Assembly (NCBI RefSeq): GCF_020283565.1
Contig: NC_060061.1
Coordinates: forward strand, 20,559,362 to 20,623,361
Source: Trifolium pratense
Taxonomy: Eukaryota; Streptophyta; Magnoliopsida; Fabales; Fabaceae
Reading direction: 5' to 3'
DNA: 64,000 nucleotides
In this document: positions 21,418 to 31,824 of the stretch, one piece after another
Layout: every line of letters begins with the position of its first letter
Position numbering within the stretch: position 1 is the stretch's first letter
The notes under the pieces: generated by a model
What the model saw: the letters and a program-made list of their open reading frames with translations, nothing else
Told to the model about the DNA's origin: nothing
Database searches by the model: none
Translations under genes and position numbers: made by a program

Positions 21418-22205
21418 AAGTTTTTGTCAGAGGTAAATGTATCAAATTTTCTCCTGTTGTCATAAATAATTACTTAGGTAGGTCTGTAGAACCTAAGGCT
21501 GAATTAGAGGTTGCTAATGATGTTGTGAGTGCTGAGATAACTGCTGGTAAGGTTAAGGTCTGGCCCACAAAGAAGCTGATACCCACTAGTAAATTGAATG
21601 TCAAATATGCCATCCTCAATAGGATAGGGTCAACAAATTGGGTGCCAACCAAGCATGCAACAAATGTTGCTACAAACCTGGGTAGATTTATATATGCTGT
21701 AGGAACCAAGGTTGACTATGACTATGGAACCTTTATTTTTGATCAAACCATTAAGCATATTAGATCAACAGCTGTGAAGATGCCAATAGCATTTCCCTCG
21801 TTGTTATGTGGAATCATCTTGGCCCAATATCCAGACATCAAGGTTGTGACTGACACTCCCAAGAAAAGGGAATCTGGTTTTACTTTTCATCATAAGCTCT
21901 TTGGTAATCACAATGTTACTGATCATGTTGGGACATCTGCTGCTGGAGCTGGTGTTATGACCAAAAAGGAGATTATTGCTGGTTTAAAGGTTCAATGTCA
22001 GGAAATTGATAAACAGCAGGCTGAGCTTGAGGAAAGAAAGAAAGTGTTCTTGCAGATGATTGAAGGCTTGGAAGCTGATGAGGTCCCTGTCAAAGCTAGT
22101 GCAAATGTGGCTGCTACAGGTGATCACAACAATGCAGATGAGGATGAAGGATATGAAACTGCTACAGATGAGGAAGAAGCTTCTGATAGCAGTGATGATG
22201 AATGA
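21418..22205 (+). pseudogene. Env-like ORF of Sirevirus A, 3' part
   Basis: This is the remainder of the ORF cut at 9250. The frame resumes directly after the second CCATA copy, so without element B and one CCATA the reading frame would be unbroken. It begins with the VFVRGKCIKFSPVVINNYLG segment that is shared with the env-like ORF of B. It has a short heptad-like stretch (KQQAELEERKKVFLQMIEGL) and ends in an acidic Asp/Glu/Ser tail. The last coding base is 22205. On its own this piece has no genuine start. Confidence 0.85.
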
Positions 22206-22828
22206 TTTTCTAATCTTTTTCTGTTTTACTGAACTTTGTTATTTGTTTTGTGGGTTGTTTGTGCCCTAGATTTTAGCACCTTCTGAGTGCATGGTCTGTA
22301 CTTTGTTTAAATTCTGCACTTTGGATACTTTACTTTCCTGTTTTGGCACATTTTGTGGCTAAAAAGGGGGAGTAGCATTTTGGTTTGTGTGTTTCTGCTA
22401 CATGTTGTTGTGTCTTTTGTTATGACATGTTTTACGTAGCAGTAAGCAAGTATTCAGGGGGAGTAAAATTTTGTTTCTGATAAAGTCAGGGGGAGTTTGC
22501 TACTGCATGTATGCTGTCCTGATTGGACGAACAGGTGCTAGAAGATGTGCTCCCATATGTCACAACACCTTTGATGACATATGACATATGATATGATTAA
22601 TCATTTGCTCTGATACCACGTTTTATTTTGCTCGAGGCTTTTTTGAAGACAAATCCGCTGCTGCTGCCTCTGATGCATATATTTTTCACCTATGTGAAAT
22701 TTTGTTTAAATGATGCTCTAACATTCCTTCTTTTGTGTGACCATGGTGATTTGAAGGATTGCGCTTTTTAATCTCTCAAGGGTAATGGCCTGAAATTGTT
22801 TTAGCCAAAAATTGCCAAAGGGGGAGAT
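22206..22828 (+). repeat. 3' non-coding region and polypurine tracts of Sirevirus A
   Basis: GGGGGAG recurs at about 22366, 22457 and 22489, and AAAGGGGGAGAT at 22817-22828 abuts the 3' LTR. The arrangement mirrors that of element B and supports the Sirevirus assignment. No ORF with a recognisable product was seen. Confidence 0.8.
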
Positions 22829-23835
22829 TGTTGGATATTTGAATTGGCTTAATTTTGCTAAAACAAATATACTAACAAGATGTTGGAAAACATGTTACAA
22901 CTTCATATTTATTCAAGGAAATCTCGCGCATTTATGAGAGCATCTGCTATTTATGGAAATCCACTTAAAGAGCACGCTCAATGGAGATTTGATCTGATCA
23001 GGAGTTTTAAGGATAAGACAAACTTAATGAAATAGCTGGATGACTTATCCTATCATATAAAGTCCTTTAAACACTTTTGGAAAGTCTTGATATATTCTTA
23101 ATGAAGATTGAAAAAGTATCAGATCATCCTTTATGATTCTCAAGGAGCGTCTGAGCATTTGTGAAGAAAGAGGAGCGTGCCTAATCATTATATATACGAA
23201 GACCAAGCTCAAGACTAAGTATCTCATTGAAAATATTAGTTACACATATTGAGTCTTTGTTGAGTCTTTTATTGTTTGATTGTAATTCTTGCTTGTGGAT
23301 TCTATAACACAAGTTAAGAAGTAAGTTTATTATTTTAAGGTGACTCCTAAGCTTTGAAGTACGGAGTTTACCGTGTGTGATTCACTTGAAGCTTTTAAGC
23401 AAAAGTGAAGTGTTGTCTTGGCAAGTTGTCGCCACATCTTTCCCAACATTGTATAATCAACACAGGTTGTGTTGTGTGAGTGGAAGTGAGATGGGATCTC
23501 ATGTCTAGGAGTTCGTAGGCAGAAGTTGCATGAGTAGTGTCGAGGTTATAAGGCGTAAACCAGGGGTTTGCTGGAGGTCTTAGTTTAAGGCGTAAATCCT
23601 AGGGTTTGCTGGAGGTCTTAGTAACTAGAGCTATTAGTGGATTTCCTTCCTGGATTGGTATCCCCCAGAGTAGGCAGTTGGCTGAACTGGGTTAACAATT
23701 ACTTGTGCACCTTATTTATTTTCTGTCAGTATTTTATATGTTATGTAAGATGTGCCAACAATAGAAACAACATTATTCATAAAGTAGTTGTTGGGACATC
23801 TTCGGTAACATCATTCTAGTGATACCAGAATTTCA
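22829..23835 (+). repeat. 3' LTR of Sirevirus A
   Basis: The 1007-bp copy of the left LTR ends AGAATTTCA and is followed directly by CATAC (23836-23840), the second target duplication. Confidence 0.95.
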
Positions 23836-24147
23836 CATACATACAATACAAAAAATTTCAAATAATAAAGTACAAACCAAAATTTCAATGCATTAAACAT
23901 ACAAATGAAATGATATTCCAAAATATTAAACCAAAATTATCAAAACCATAAAATAGTACCGGTACAAACCAATATTCCAAAATACCATCAAAACAACCAC
24001 ATAACCAAGAATGTTCTACATCATTGTTCACTGAAATTGCTAAAAAAATAAATAACTAAGAACCATTGTTCATTAAAAATCCTAACTCAAGTAGATAAAT
24101 AGCCAACACCAATGTAGTCTTCTTCCTTTCTCTTTCTCTAAATTCTA

Positions 24148-24725
24148 GTCACCATCTTCAAAGAAGGATCCAACACCACTAGTCAATATTTCACCTATAT
24201 AAATAATACAAGTTATAATTTTTTTTTGAAAGGCAAAAACAAATTTATTAAAAAAATCCAGAATTCTTATATATAAATGGAAGGAAAATCTCACCTTCAT
24301 CCTCGGTCTCTATTTCATCGAGTAAAGTAGCATACTCATTGCTTAATTTAGAACTCATATTACCTACAAATATATAAATAACAATTTGTTAACAAATACA
24401 AAACTTTTTGTTATTTCATAATATATATAGAAAGAGCAAATATAAAAGCATACCACTGTTTTCGGCGCTCCATAACCAGCTTCTAGCACACATCAATGCT
24501 GCCATACCACACTACGTCTGTTGTTCGCTATTTCAGCCAGTGCCTCAATATTATCCCCTGTGTCCATGTTAGCAGCAGTTTCAGTCTCGCCATTAGGTGT
24601 TTCAACAGTTTCATTCAGTGGTGTGAGACCATTAAGTGAGGGTTGGAACTTCCTTCTATACCAGGAGCTTGTTGCGGTGCACTTTCTTGTGGCACGAGTA
24701 GGGCAGAATTACCAAAACTTTCCAT
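24148..24725 (-). pseudogene. Internally deleted hAT transposase remnant
   Basis: On the minus strand an ATG at 24725 opens MESFGNSALLVPQESAPQQ; after a frameshift it continues with acidic N-terminal residues up to about 24520. It then runs straight into ALMCARSWLWSAENS followed by a GT splice site. ARSWLWS resembles the C-terminal tail of the hAT dimerisation domain. A small exon at 24295-24363 reads SKLSNEYATLLDEIETEDE and a last piece ends SFFEDGD-stop near 24148. The catalytic core that should lie between is missing, so this is an internal-deletion derivative. Frameshift and stops show it is not coding. Confidence 0.65.
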
Positions 24726-25542
24726 GTCAATTTCCTGTTAAATTGTTCAAATTATAAAACCGATTAAACACAATCTGCAACAACGCTCACTCATTAAGCA
24801 AACATTTCACAGAATATAATTATAATTTTCAAGAGAAATTGAAAAGAAAAACAAAATAGAGGTTGAATAAACTAAAAAATACACAATGAAGGAACATAGA
24901 CTAATAACAACATTCTACAAAAAAAATAAAATTAATAACAACAAAAATTGGGTTTTTGTTTTCACATTATATATATATATATATAACAATAACAAATAAC
25001 AACATTCTACCCAAAAAAAACTAATTACAACAAAAATTGTGTTTTTGTTTTCACATACATATATAAATCAACTAACAACAACAAAGCTTATAAAAAAAAA
25101 AAACAAACTAACAACAACAAAAATTGGGGCTATTTTGTTTCACGCACAAAGATAGAAAATCAACTAACAACCACAAAAATTGAGACTTTTTGTTTCAATA
25201 ACTTGAACTTAGTCTAAATTAAGCAAAATCAAATGTATCAATCTATGTTACAATGGTTAATTTTAGAGTTCAGACGATGAATGGAAAGATTAAAGTTCAA
25301 TTTTTACTTTAGGGATTTATGGTTTTAAAGCAAAAACAATAAAAATTGAAGAGTAAAACTTATTATAAGAAGAATACTGATGAGGAGTTGAAGCCTTGAA
25401 GGTCGTAATTCGTTCTGGACTTTCCGTTGAAGGAGATGAAGGAGTCGAAGCCTTGAAGGGGTAATATATATAAGAAAATGAAACATAACAATATAAGATG
25501 TGTAGAACTTGAAAAGTTTGGAATGAAATTGAGAGAGAAGGA
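24726..25542. other. hAT non-coding arm
   Basis: This is AT-rich sequence between the transposase remnant and the solo LTR, with an AT dinucleotide run near 24968 and repeated AACAACAAAAATTG motifs at about 24945-25175. GAGTTGAAGCCTTGAAGG near 25385 is repeated as GAGTCGAAGCCTTGAAGG near 25442. On the minus strand it would be the upstream region of the transposase gene. No coding sequence is supported. Confidence 0.5.
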
Positions 25543-28140
25543 TGTTGAGGCAAAATCCATTTTAGTGTTTTAATGACAACAAACCTTATGGAATAAATGT
25601 TAAGTTTTATGAATGGTGATCTACTGATGTTTGCACTTGAGTTTTTGTTGAAAGATAGATATTATCAAGTGGACGAGCTAGAGGCTACTCACGTCAACAA
25701 GTGCATTTATATACTCAAACAATGAAAGAATTGGAGTATCATTAGATAATTACAACAGTAGTATCACAAGCTTCAAGAAGATTTTTAAAGACTGTTGTTT
25801 TGAATCATAAAAAGATTCATCGAAGGATCAAGCAAGAAAGTGAGTTTCATGGATAATTGTCTTCCTCATCACTCAAGGATCACAACAAGTATTGAATAAT
25901 CAAGGAAGAATTTGAGGATCATAGTTGAAGAATCAGGATGGAAAAACCTGCATCACAAGCTACTCAAGAATATATTGATTTTATGTGACAAGGGTTACAA
26001 TGAGTTTTTGAGTTATATGCTTTGAGGATTTACTACTACAATTAATATTAATGGGAATGATGCATTCATTGAGGATCTTCAAAACCTACTCAAAGTATCA
26101 TTTTACTAAAGCTTCTCAAGATGACAACGTTTGAGAATGATGGTCCATGAGTTTTTCAAAGGAGCTTATGCACAAGGAATAAAAGTTTTAATCATTCTCA
26201 ATGATGAGTACTCTCATGCCTCCACTAAAGAATCTTAAAGATCATCAATGAGCAAGCAACCATGTGTGCAAAACATCAAAGAGGAATTGTGGGAAGTTTT
26301 GCAGCAGCAAGATTTCAAGTTAATTGATCAAGATCACGTGTCTCACTCCTTGAAGAAAATCTTGAATGCTGGTTCAAGAATGCTCTGAGAACATTCTACA
26401 GTTTATGCTTCATTCTCTCCAAGAACGAGCTTCATAGCAAAAGCACTTATTTCTTTAAGTCAACTCTGTTCAAGACAAAGAAGCACTTTTATCTTGGTTT
26501 TAACTCACAAGATCACAACAGTTTATGATCAATTAAGGCAAGGAATATTTGGGAGAAAAGTGACTTTCCCCTTTGGCCATAGTTAAGGATCAAGCATGTG
26601 CAACATGATAAATTCTCAAGGCAAGATCTCATCAGGTGTCTCAAGTGTGTTTAGACAAAGTTTACATAGACCAATGAGAATGGGACAACACATCTTCAAC
26701 TCATAGTTGTCATGTACTTTCAATTTCATTATTAAATGAACATTCTCCAAAGAGATTAATTTTTAATCAAGAATGAAAGTACTTGGAAAGGACATCATGA
26801 ACAGTTTCAAAGAAGGACAATACAGCTGCTTCCTCTACATATTACAGCTGGTTTCTGTCATGCATCAAATCTGCTTCAAAAGAACAAAGTCATATATTAC
26901 CCAGTCTGGAGAACACTCTGAGAACGATGCTGAGAATGACTGTCCTTTAAATTTGAAGATGCAAACTCATCTACAGCTGGCCAAAACGTGTTTAAATGAT
27001 TTGTAACGGCTATACTTGGTGGAAAAGCAATGGACAACTATCTACAACTCACTGCAAGCTGTCAATACTGGCTCTTTTATTTGAAAAGTTGAAGAACTGC
27101 CTGGAGAACATTCTGAGAAAGAACAGTCAGCACTTATCTCTTCAACAAATCATCATGAGCTGTCTTATTTGAAGAAACTAGCCGTTAGAGACTTCCTTTG
27201 GGACCAAGGAACTGAAGACACATCCTCAACTATAAATAGAAGACATTGGTGCCTTTGAAAAGCAAGAGTTGAAGCTACAAATCATCAATCACTTGTTTTT
27301 GTCTACAAGTCATGAAACTCTTCTTTTATCACTCACACTCAAGATCTACATTCTCATCATACTTCTGAGTTTAGAGTGTTTTTTATTTGCTTCTCAAACT
27401 AACCTTTGAGTTTCTAAAAGCAAATAACTCAAGAGACCATTTTTCAACATAACCCATTTTTAAGTGGTTACATCTTTGTCTCTTTATTTAAATCTCTCTC
27501 ACTCCAAACATTGTAATCTCAATACTAGGATCAGTATATCATTTGAGTGAACTGAGAGTTTTTTTTTTTCCATTGTAACAAGCTTCTCAATTGTTTGAGT
27601 TTTTGTAAAAGCTTGAAGATCCAAACCATCATCATTTGTAAAAGATTGACTCAAGTCAATACGTAACTATTGATTGAGTGACACCTTATAAAGTCTGGAG
27701 GACTTAGGTAGATCAAGCGAGTGAAGCTTGGAAGATTATGATCTTGGACTAGATCAAGGAAGAAGTGTAATTTGAGATCGGTAGTATCTCATAGTGGATA
27801 ATCTCACAGGAGCGTGAGGACTGGAGTAGCCCATACTATTAGGGGGTGAACCAGGATAATTGTTTGTGTGTTGTTTCTCTTCCTTATTCTCTTTTATTTA
27901 CTGTAAACACACATCACACAAAGCACTTCATTATATTTAATTTGAATTCTCACGCAGTAGAGAACGTTCTCGGAACAATCTATTTTATAGTAAAGAACGT
28001 TCTCAGACCAAGCTGTTCTATAATTCACTAACATTTATCCAAGTATACACTTGAGATCAATTTTGTAGAATGCAGGATTAATTTTTAAAAAGGGTCACAA
28101 TTCAAACCCCCCCTTTCTTGTGACTATTTCTTCCACTTCA
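25543..28140 (+). mobile_element. Solo LTR of a third Sirevirus-like element, 2.6 kb
   Basis: The segment starts TGTTGAGGCAAAATCC and ends TTCTTCCACTTCA, and is flanked by AAGGA at 25538-25542 and 28141-28145. No primer site, polypurine tract, coding domain or second LTR lies within, so it is a solo LTR left by recombination between two LTRs. Layout resembles the LTR of element B: a start TGTTG...TTTTAATGACAAC, a 3' part with GTGAGGACTGGAGTAGCC and GAACCAGGATAATTG, and a C-run before the end. Five GAAC(A/G)TTCT motifs lie inside. Short ORFs (for example 26773-27006) have no recognisable motif. Confidence 0.85.
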
Positions 28141-28145
28141 AAGGA

Positions 28146-28493
28146 ATCATTACTGCTTGTTGGGAAGTAAAATTATTGGAAGTGAGAAAGAGAATTAGGT
28201 GGAAGTGGAAGTGGCAAAAACGTGAAGTGGGAATTGGGAAGCGAGAAGATGAGTTATATGATTTGTGACATTATAAATAAATAGGGGTAATATAGTAATT
28301 TTATATAAACGGGCGGGTTCGGGGACGGGTTCGGGGTGGGTACCAATAACTCCGTTACCCGCCCCATCCCCATGTTTTGAAATCGGGGAAAACCCAAACC
28401 CGAACCCAAACCCAATCAAATCGGTTTTTCCCCGTCAAACTCGGGGTGGGTTCGGGCGGGTACCCGCGGGTACGGGTTCTGTTGCCATGCCTA
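28146..28493. other. Right arm of the hAT element
   Basis: The arm is GC-rich near its end, with repeated GGGTTCGGG and CGGGTACCCGCGGG motifs that mirror the left arm. It ends in GTTGCCATGCCTA and is followed by the second ATTTTAAG. Confidence 0.8.
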
Positions 28494-28625
28494 ATTTTAA
28501 GAATAACTATTCAAACCAAATTTTCATTTGAAACTTTTATAAAAAGTTTTTTTGTAAAAGTTTTTACACAAAATTATTTAACACTATAAGAATCTATTTT
28601 CAAAAAATCTATAACAAACAGACCC

Positions 28626-29040
28626 TAAATATGGTACCCTCTTCCTAATTAGGGATGTAAAGGGATATCATGGGCAGATATAGTATGATATTCATACATG
28701 TCTCGTTGAATAAACATGATATACATGTCTGCCCAAATCTTTGTAGGGAGTATAAGAAAAATTTGAATATTATACTTCCTCGAATAAAAAATAAGTAGTA
28801 TCTTCACAAAAAGAAAAAAAAATAATATATCTCTCTTTGCCACATCATTATTAATTATTTTAAAAATAAAATCACTAAAAAATTGCTATGTGAATAAACA
28901 AAACTATTAAAATCCTCGTCGCAAGGGAAAAAAAAAACACAAAAAGGCAATTGAGTACATGAACTTTGAAGAGTAACGCATTCCCTCTCCAAGTCCACGT
29001 AGAAAGCAAATTGTTATTTTTTATTTATTTATTTAATTTT
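28626..29040. other. AT-rich intergenic DNA
   Basis: No gene seen. A loose inverted pair (GGGCAGATATAGTATGATATT near 28672 and ATGATATACATGTCTGCCC near 28717) forms a possible stem, but no element borders could be defined. Confidence 0.4.
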
Positions 29041-29196
29041 GTATTCAAATTATCACCTCTCGAAAATTTAGGACGTGACAATGTTTTTTAGCAGCGATAT
29101 CCTAACAATATTGTTAGTAAAATATTATACTTGCCAACAATACTTGAATTGTTGAAAGAAAAAAAATCGTTGCAAAAACTATTTATTCTTGTAGTG
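29041..29196. mobile_element. Orphan CACTA transposon terminus
   Basis: The sequence ...TTGCAAAAACTATTTATTCTTGTAGTG ends at 29196. Its reverse complement starts CACTACAAGAATAAATAGTT, the typical plant CACTA (En/Spm) terminus. Subterminal ATATTGTTAG-type motifs precede it. No matching opposite terminus was found in the window, so this is a truncated end and the left border given is approximate. Confidence 0.5.
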
Positions 29197-29444
29197 ATAG
29201 ATAATGTATCTTCCATGGAAATTCTTTGGATACGTATTAATGTCAACAGTGATATCTTATATTGGCCACCACCATCCTTAGCCAGTTAGCCACCATTGCA
29301 TTGCGCTGCACTATATTTTGTATAGAAGTCGGGAAACTTGTATACAATCACCAGTAAATAACCATACTTTCTAGCCGTCACGAGCATCCTCAACAAGCCA
29401 CCCTCGCACGCATGCATGCACATTCGCATGCACACACTTATTAT

Positions 29445-29829
29445 CTATAACAATATATAAAAAGGATATGTGAGTTTGAGATGGACTTTTCAATCTACCT
29501 ATTTTACCCATGACTTAGTTTCACAACTTCCATTAACTAATCAATTTAAAAAAATAAAAAATAAATTCAAATCATAAAAATGTGAATAAGTGGCAAATGA
29601 GTTGTCTATACATGAATGATTACCAACTTAATACTACATTTATACTATATAAAAAGATAATACAAATGTTTTTGGTGTCGATTTTTCATAATACCAACAA
29701 TATCCTTATTTTTCTAGCAATAAAAATCTTTTATTAACAAATTCATCATAACATAAAATATTTTTTTGTATTTTTTTGGACATAAGTTAGACACAGGCAG
29801 GCGCGGAACGCGCCTGTCTGGCCCGCTAG
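29445..29829 (+). mobile_element. Short non-autonomous Helitron, + orientation
   Basis: It starts TCTATAACAATATATAAAAA after an A and ends with a GC hairpin AGGCGCGGAACGCGCCT, a short spacer and CTAG followed by T. 5' TC, 3' hairpin plus CTRR, and insertion between A and T without duplication are the Helitron rules. At 385 bp it has no Rep/helicase. A relative in opposite orientation ends at 30429. Confidence 0.75.
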
Positions 29830-29994
29830 TATATCATAAAATATATGGTATTATCTCAACGTCTGATTCGATGGAGCGGTTTTGGAGCTCTACAAAAGTA
29901 ATGAACGTGTTATATTAGAAAGCGTTGTTTGCCACTATAACATTCTCTTGTCCCGATTCAGGTTTTCTCACCAAAATCCTATAGTTTTGGATTA

Positions 29995-30183
29995 GAGGAG
30001 CGTTAGCAACACACTCTTTAATAAACACACTCTAACACACTCTTTTCTATTGGTTAAAATTTATATGGGTCCCATAAAAGTTATATGGGTCCACATTTTT
30101 TTATGGGACCCATGTGAATTTCAACCAATAAAAGAGAGTGTGTTAGAGTGTGTTTATTAAAGAGTGTGTTGCTAGCATTATTC
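29995..30183. mobile_element. Foldback MULE-type MITE, 189 bp
   Basis: Almost the whole element is an inverted repeat: TAGCAACACACTCTTTAATA on the left is matched exactly in reverse at 30156-30175, and the pairing extends past 60 bases per arm through TATGGGTCCCAT motifs. TTTGGATTA at 29986-29994 recurs at 30184-30192, a 9-bp duplication as made by Mutator-like transposases. It carries no ORF. Confidence 0.8.
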
Positions 30184-30661
30184 TTTGGATTAAGATAGGT
30201 GATTGACCATATATGAAATCTATTGTTCCAAAGATCTCAAAATTTCAACAATGCTCATTGTTCACCTATAACACGGAGTGCTAGTGCTTGCTCACCTTTT
30301 AAACCAACTGTATTCTCAAATGCAATTGACTTCACAATGATTTTTATTTTTTTTTTTATCAAAATGGTTTCATGCATATCTTATTTGGCACACCTTGTGA
30401 TGACCAGGACTCATTGTTATTATTAATACTAGCGGGCTAGGCGCGGCGCGCCTGCCTGTGTCTAACTTATGTCAAAAAACAAAATATATGTCTTATGTTA
30501 TTGTGAGTTTGTTAATAAAAAAATTTTGTTGCTACTAAAAAAATCAAGGGTATTGTTGGTATTATTGTTAAGTGTTACGTATTTCAAATTATAGTGAAGG
30601 GCAAAATGGACAAAAAAAAATCCAGCCCAAACTCCCCTATCCTCTTTATATATTGTTGTTA

Positions 30662-31824
30662 AGGGTGTGTTTGTTTGCCGGTTATAAAACATATTCCCAG
30701 GAATGTGAGAATTGGAAAATATGTTCCCATGTTTGGTAGACGGTAAAACAAAAACATACCCGGGAACAAATTAAACCCAGGAATGCTTTTAGGGTCTGTT
30801 TGGTAAAAATAAGCTATAAGCTAGCTGATAGCTGATAAGCTAGCTGATAGCTGAAAAGCTAGCTTATAGCTGATAGCTGAAAAGCTAGCTTATTGAAATT
30901 AAAGTGTTTGGTAAAATTAGCTTTTAAAGTGGTTATTAAATATAAAATTACATAATTGATAGTGGGTAGTTTTTTTTTTAGAGTGGGTAGTTATTAAATT
31001 GAAGGGTAAAAATGGAATAAAGTGTAAAAAGCTATAAGCTATAAGCTCAAACGCTACTTGAAATAGCATCTGAAAAAAAGCTATAAGCTAGTTTAAAAAG
31101 CTTGTTACCAAACACCTCTAATTTTTTGAAACAAGCTTATAAGCTCATATAATAAGCTATAAGCTAGCTTATTTGTGTTACCAAACACACCCTTAACCCA
31201 CGATCTCCCCATTTTTATTCCCATGAAAGAGAGGTGGGAATCTATTATTCCAGGGAATGGCTATTTACCTTGCTACATGAAAATCTCACTATGTCCCCTT
31301 CCATAATGTTTTTTCAACTGCCAATTATTTTTTCAATCTATTTCTATAGTTGAATTCTTGCACCAACTCTACATTAATGCATTATTTGCAAGAAAAAAAA
31401 TATACTTGTGTACATAATAATTTTTTTATGAAATAATAATTTTTTCTTATATACATAGAATTTTATTTTTAATTTTATGGTCAAAATCAATGAATTAAAA
31501 TAAAAGTAGTCTAAATCCATAAATAATTCAAACAAAACATTTAATAAAAAATACTATATATAATCATCCTCCTTATTTTGCTTTTGGATGTTTGTAAGTT
31601 TGTAATTTTTTCAATAAAAAATATAAATCATCGAGTATTAAAGTAAATAAATAATAGGGATATTTTAGGAATTTGCACATTTATTTGAAAAATTATTCCT
31701 AGGAATTTAATGTATCATCCAAACACTTTTTTTTACATTTTCCTTGAAAAAAGATTCCCATAGTCATATTCCAAGGAAAACTAATCCTGGGAATATATTT
31801 GTATCCATGAAACAAACACACCCT
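30662..31824. mobile_element. MITE inserted in the minus-strand Helitron
   Basis: The ends AGGGTGTGTTTGTTTG and AAACAAACACACCCT are inverted. Inside, ATTCCCAGGAATG/CCTAGGAATT motifs recur on both sides. Flanks TGTTGTTA and AAGTGTTA match at 5 of 8 positions, a weak trace of an 8-bp hAT-type duplication. A second MITE is nested at 30791-31193. No coding capacity was seen. Confidence 0.55.
30791..31193. mobile_element. hAT-type MITE nested in the previous one
   Basis: AGGGTCTGTTTGGTAAAAAT at the left pairs with TTACCAAACACACCCT at the right. The interior is dominated by AAGCTATAAGCTAGCT palindromic repeats on both arms, so transcripts would fold into a long hairpin. No clear target duplication remains. 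Confidence 0.6.

Larger units (their letters stand above)
1733..23835 (+). mobile_element. Sirevirus A: Ty1/copia LTR retrotransposon, interrupted
   Basis: Two 1007-bp LTRs (1733-2739 and 22829-23835) bound the element, which is flanked by CATAC at 1728-1732 and 23836-23840. Order is LTR, primer-binding site, gag-protease-integrase-RT-RNase H, env-like ORF, several polypurine tracts, LTR. This is Ty1/copia order with the extra ORF and polypurine repeats typical of Sireviruses (SIRE1/Maximus type). Element B sits inside the env-like ORF. By eye the LTRs differ at about five positions out of 1007 (for example A/G in GGAAAATCTT, AA/CT in the TTGGAAGAACTG segment). That implies insertion within roughly the last few hundred thousand years if usual plant LTR rates apply. 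Confidence 0.95.
1501..28493 (-). mobile_element. hAT element, internally deleted, carrying nested insertions
   Basis: The left terminus is TAGGTATGGCAATGGGTACC and the inverted right terminus is TAGGCATGGCAACAGAACCC. Both sit inside the 8-bp duplication ATTTTAAG. GC-rich subterminal arrays of ACCCGAACCC-type motifs occupy 1501-1720 and 28305-28485. Without Sirevirus A (1733-23835) and the solo LTR (25543-28140), each removed with one TSD copy, the element is about 2.3 kb. It contains only terminal pieces of a transposase gene on the minus strand, so it is non-autonomous and would have moved with a transposase supplied elsewhere. Strand is given from the transposase remnant. Confidence 0.85.
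1185..28625. mobile_element. Outermost MITE, split by the hAT element
   Basis: The left end GGGCTTGTTTGTTTTAGATT and the reverse complement of the right end, GGGTCTGTTTGTTATAGATT, match at 17 of 20 positions. GGG(T/C)(C/T)TGTTTG termini are common among hAT-type plant MITEs. Taking out the hAT element and one TSD copy leaves about 440 bp (1185-1500 plus 28502-28625). Flanks read ...TTTTA and TAAAT..., compatible with a TA duplication but not diagnostic, so class assignment is weak. This is the oldest layer of the nest. Confidence 0.5.

Noticed and set aside
26773..27006. Seventy-seven-codon ORF in the solo LTR
   Set aside because: Inside an LTR with no recognised domain; composition is that of translated non-coding DNA.
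29041..29196. A complete CACTA element
   Set aside because: Only one CACTACAAGAA-type end is present; no partner end or transposase in the window.
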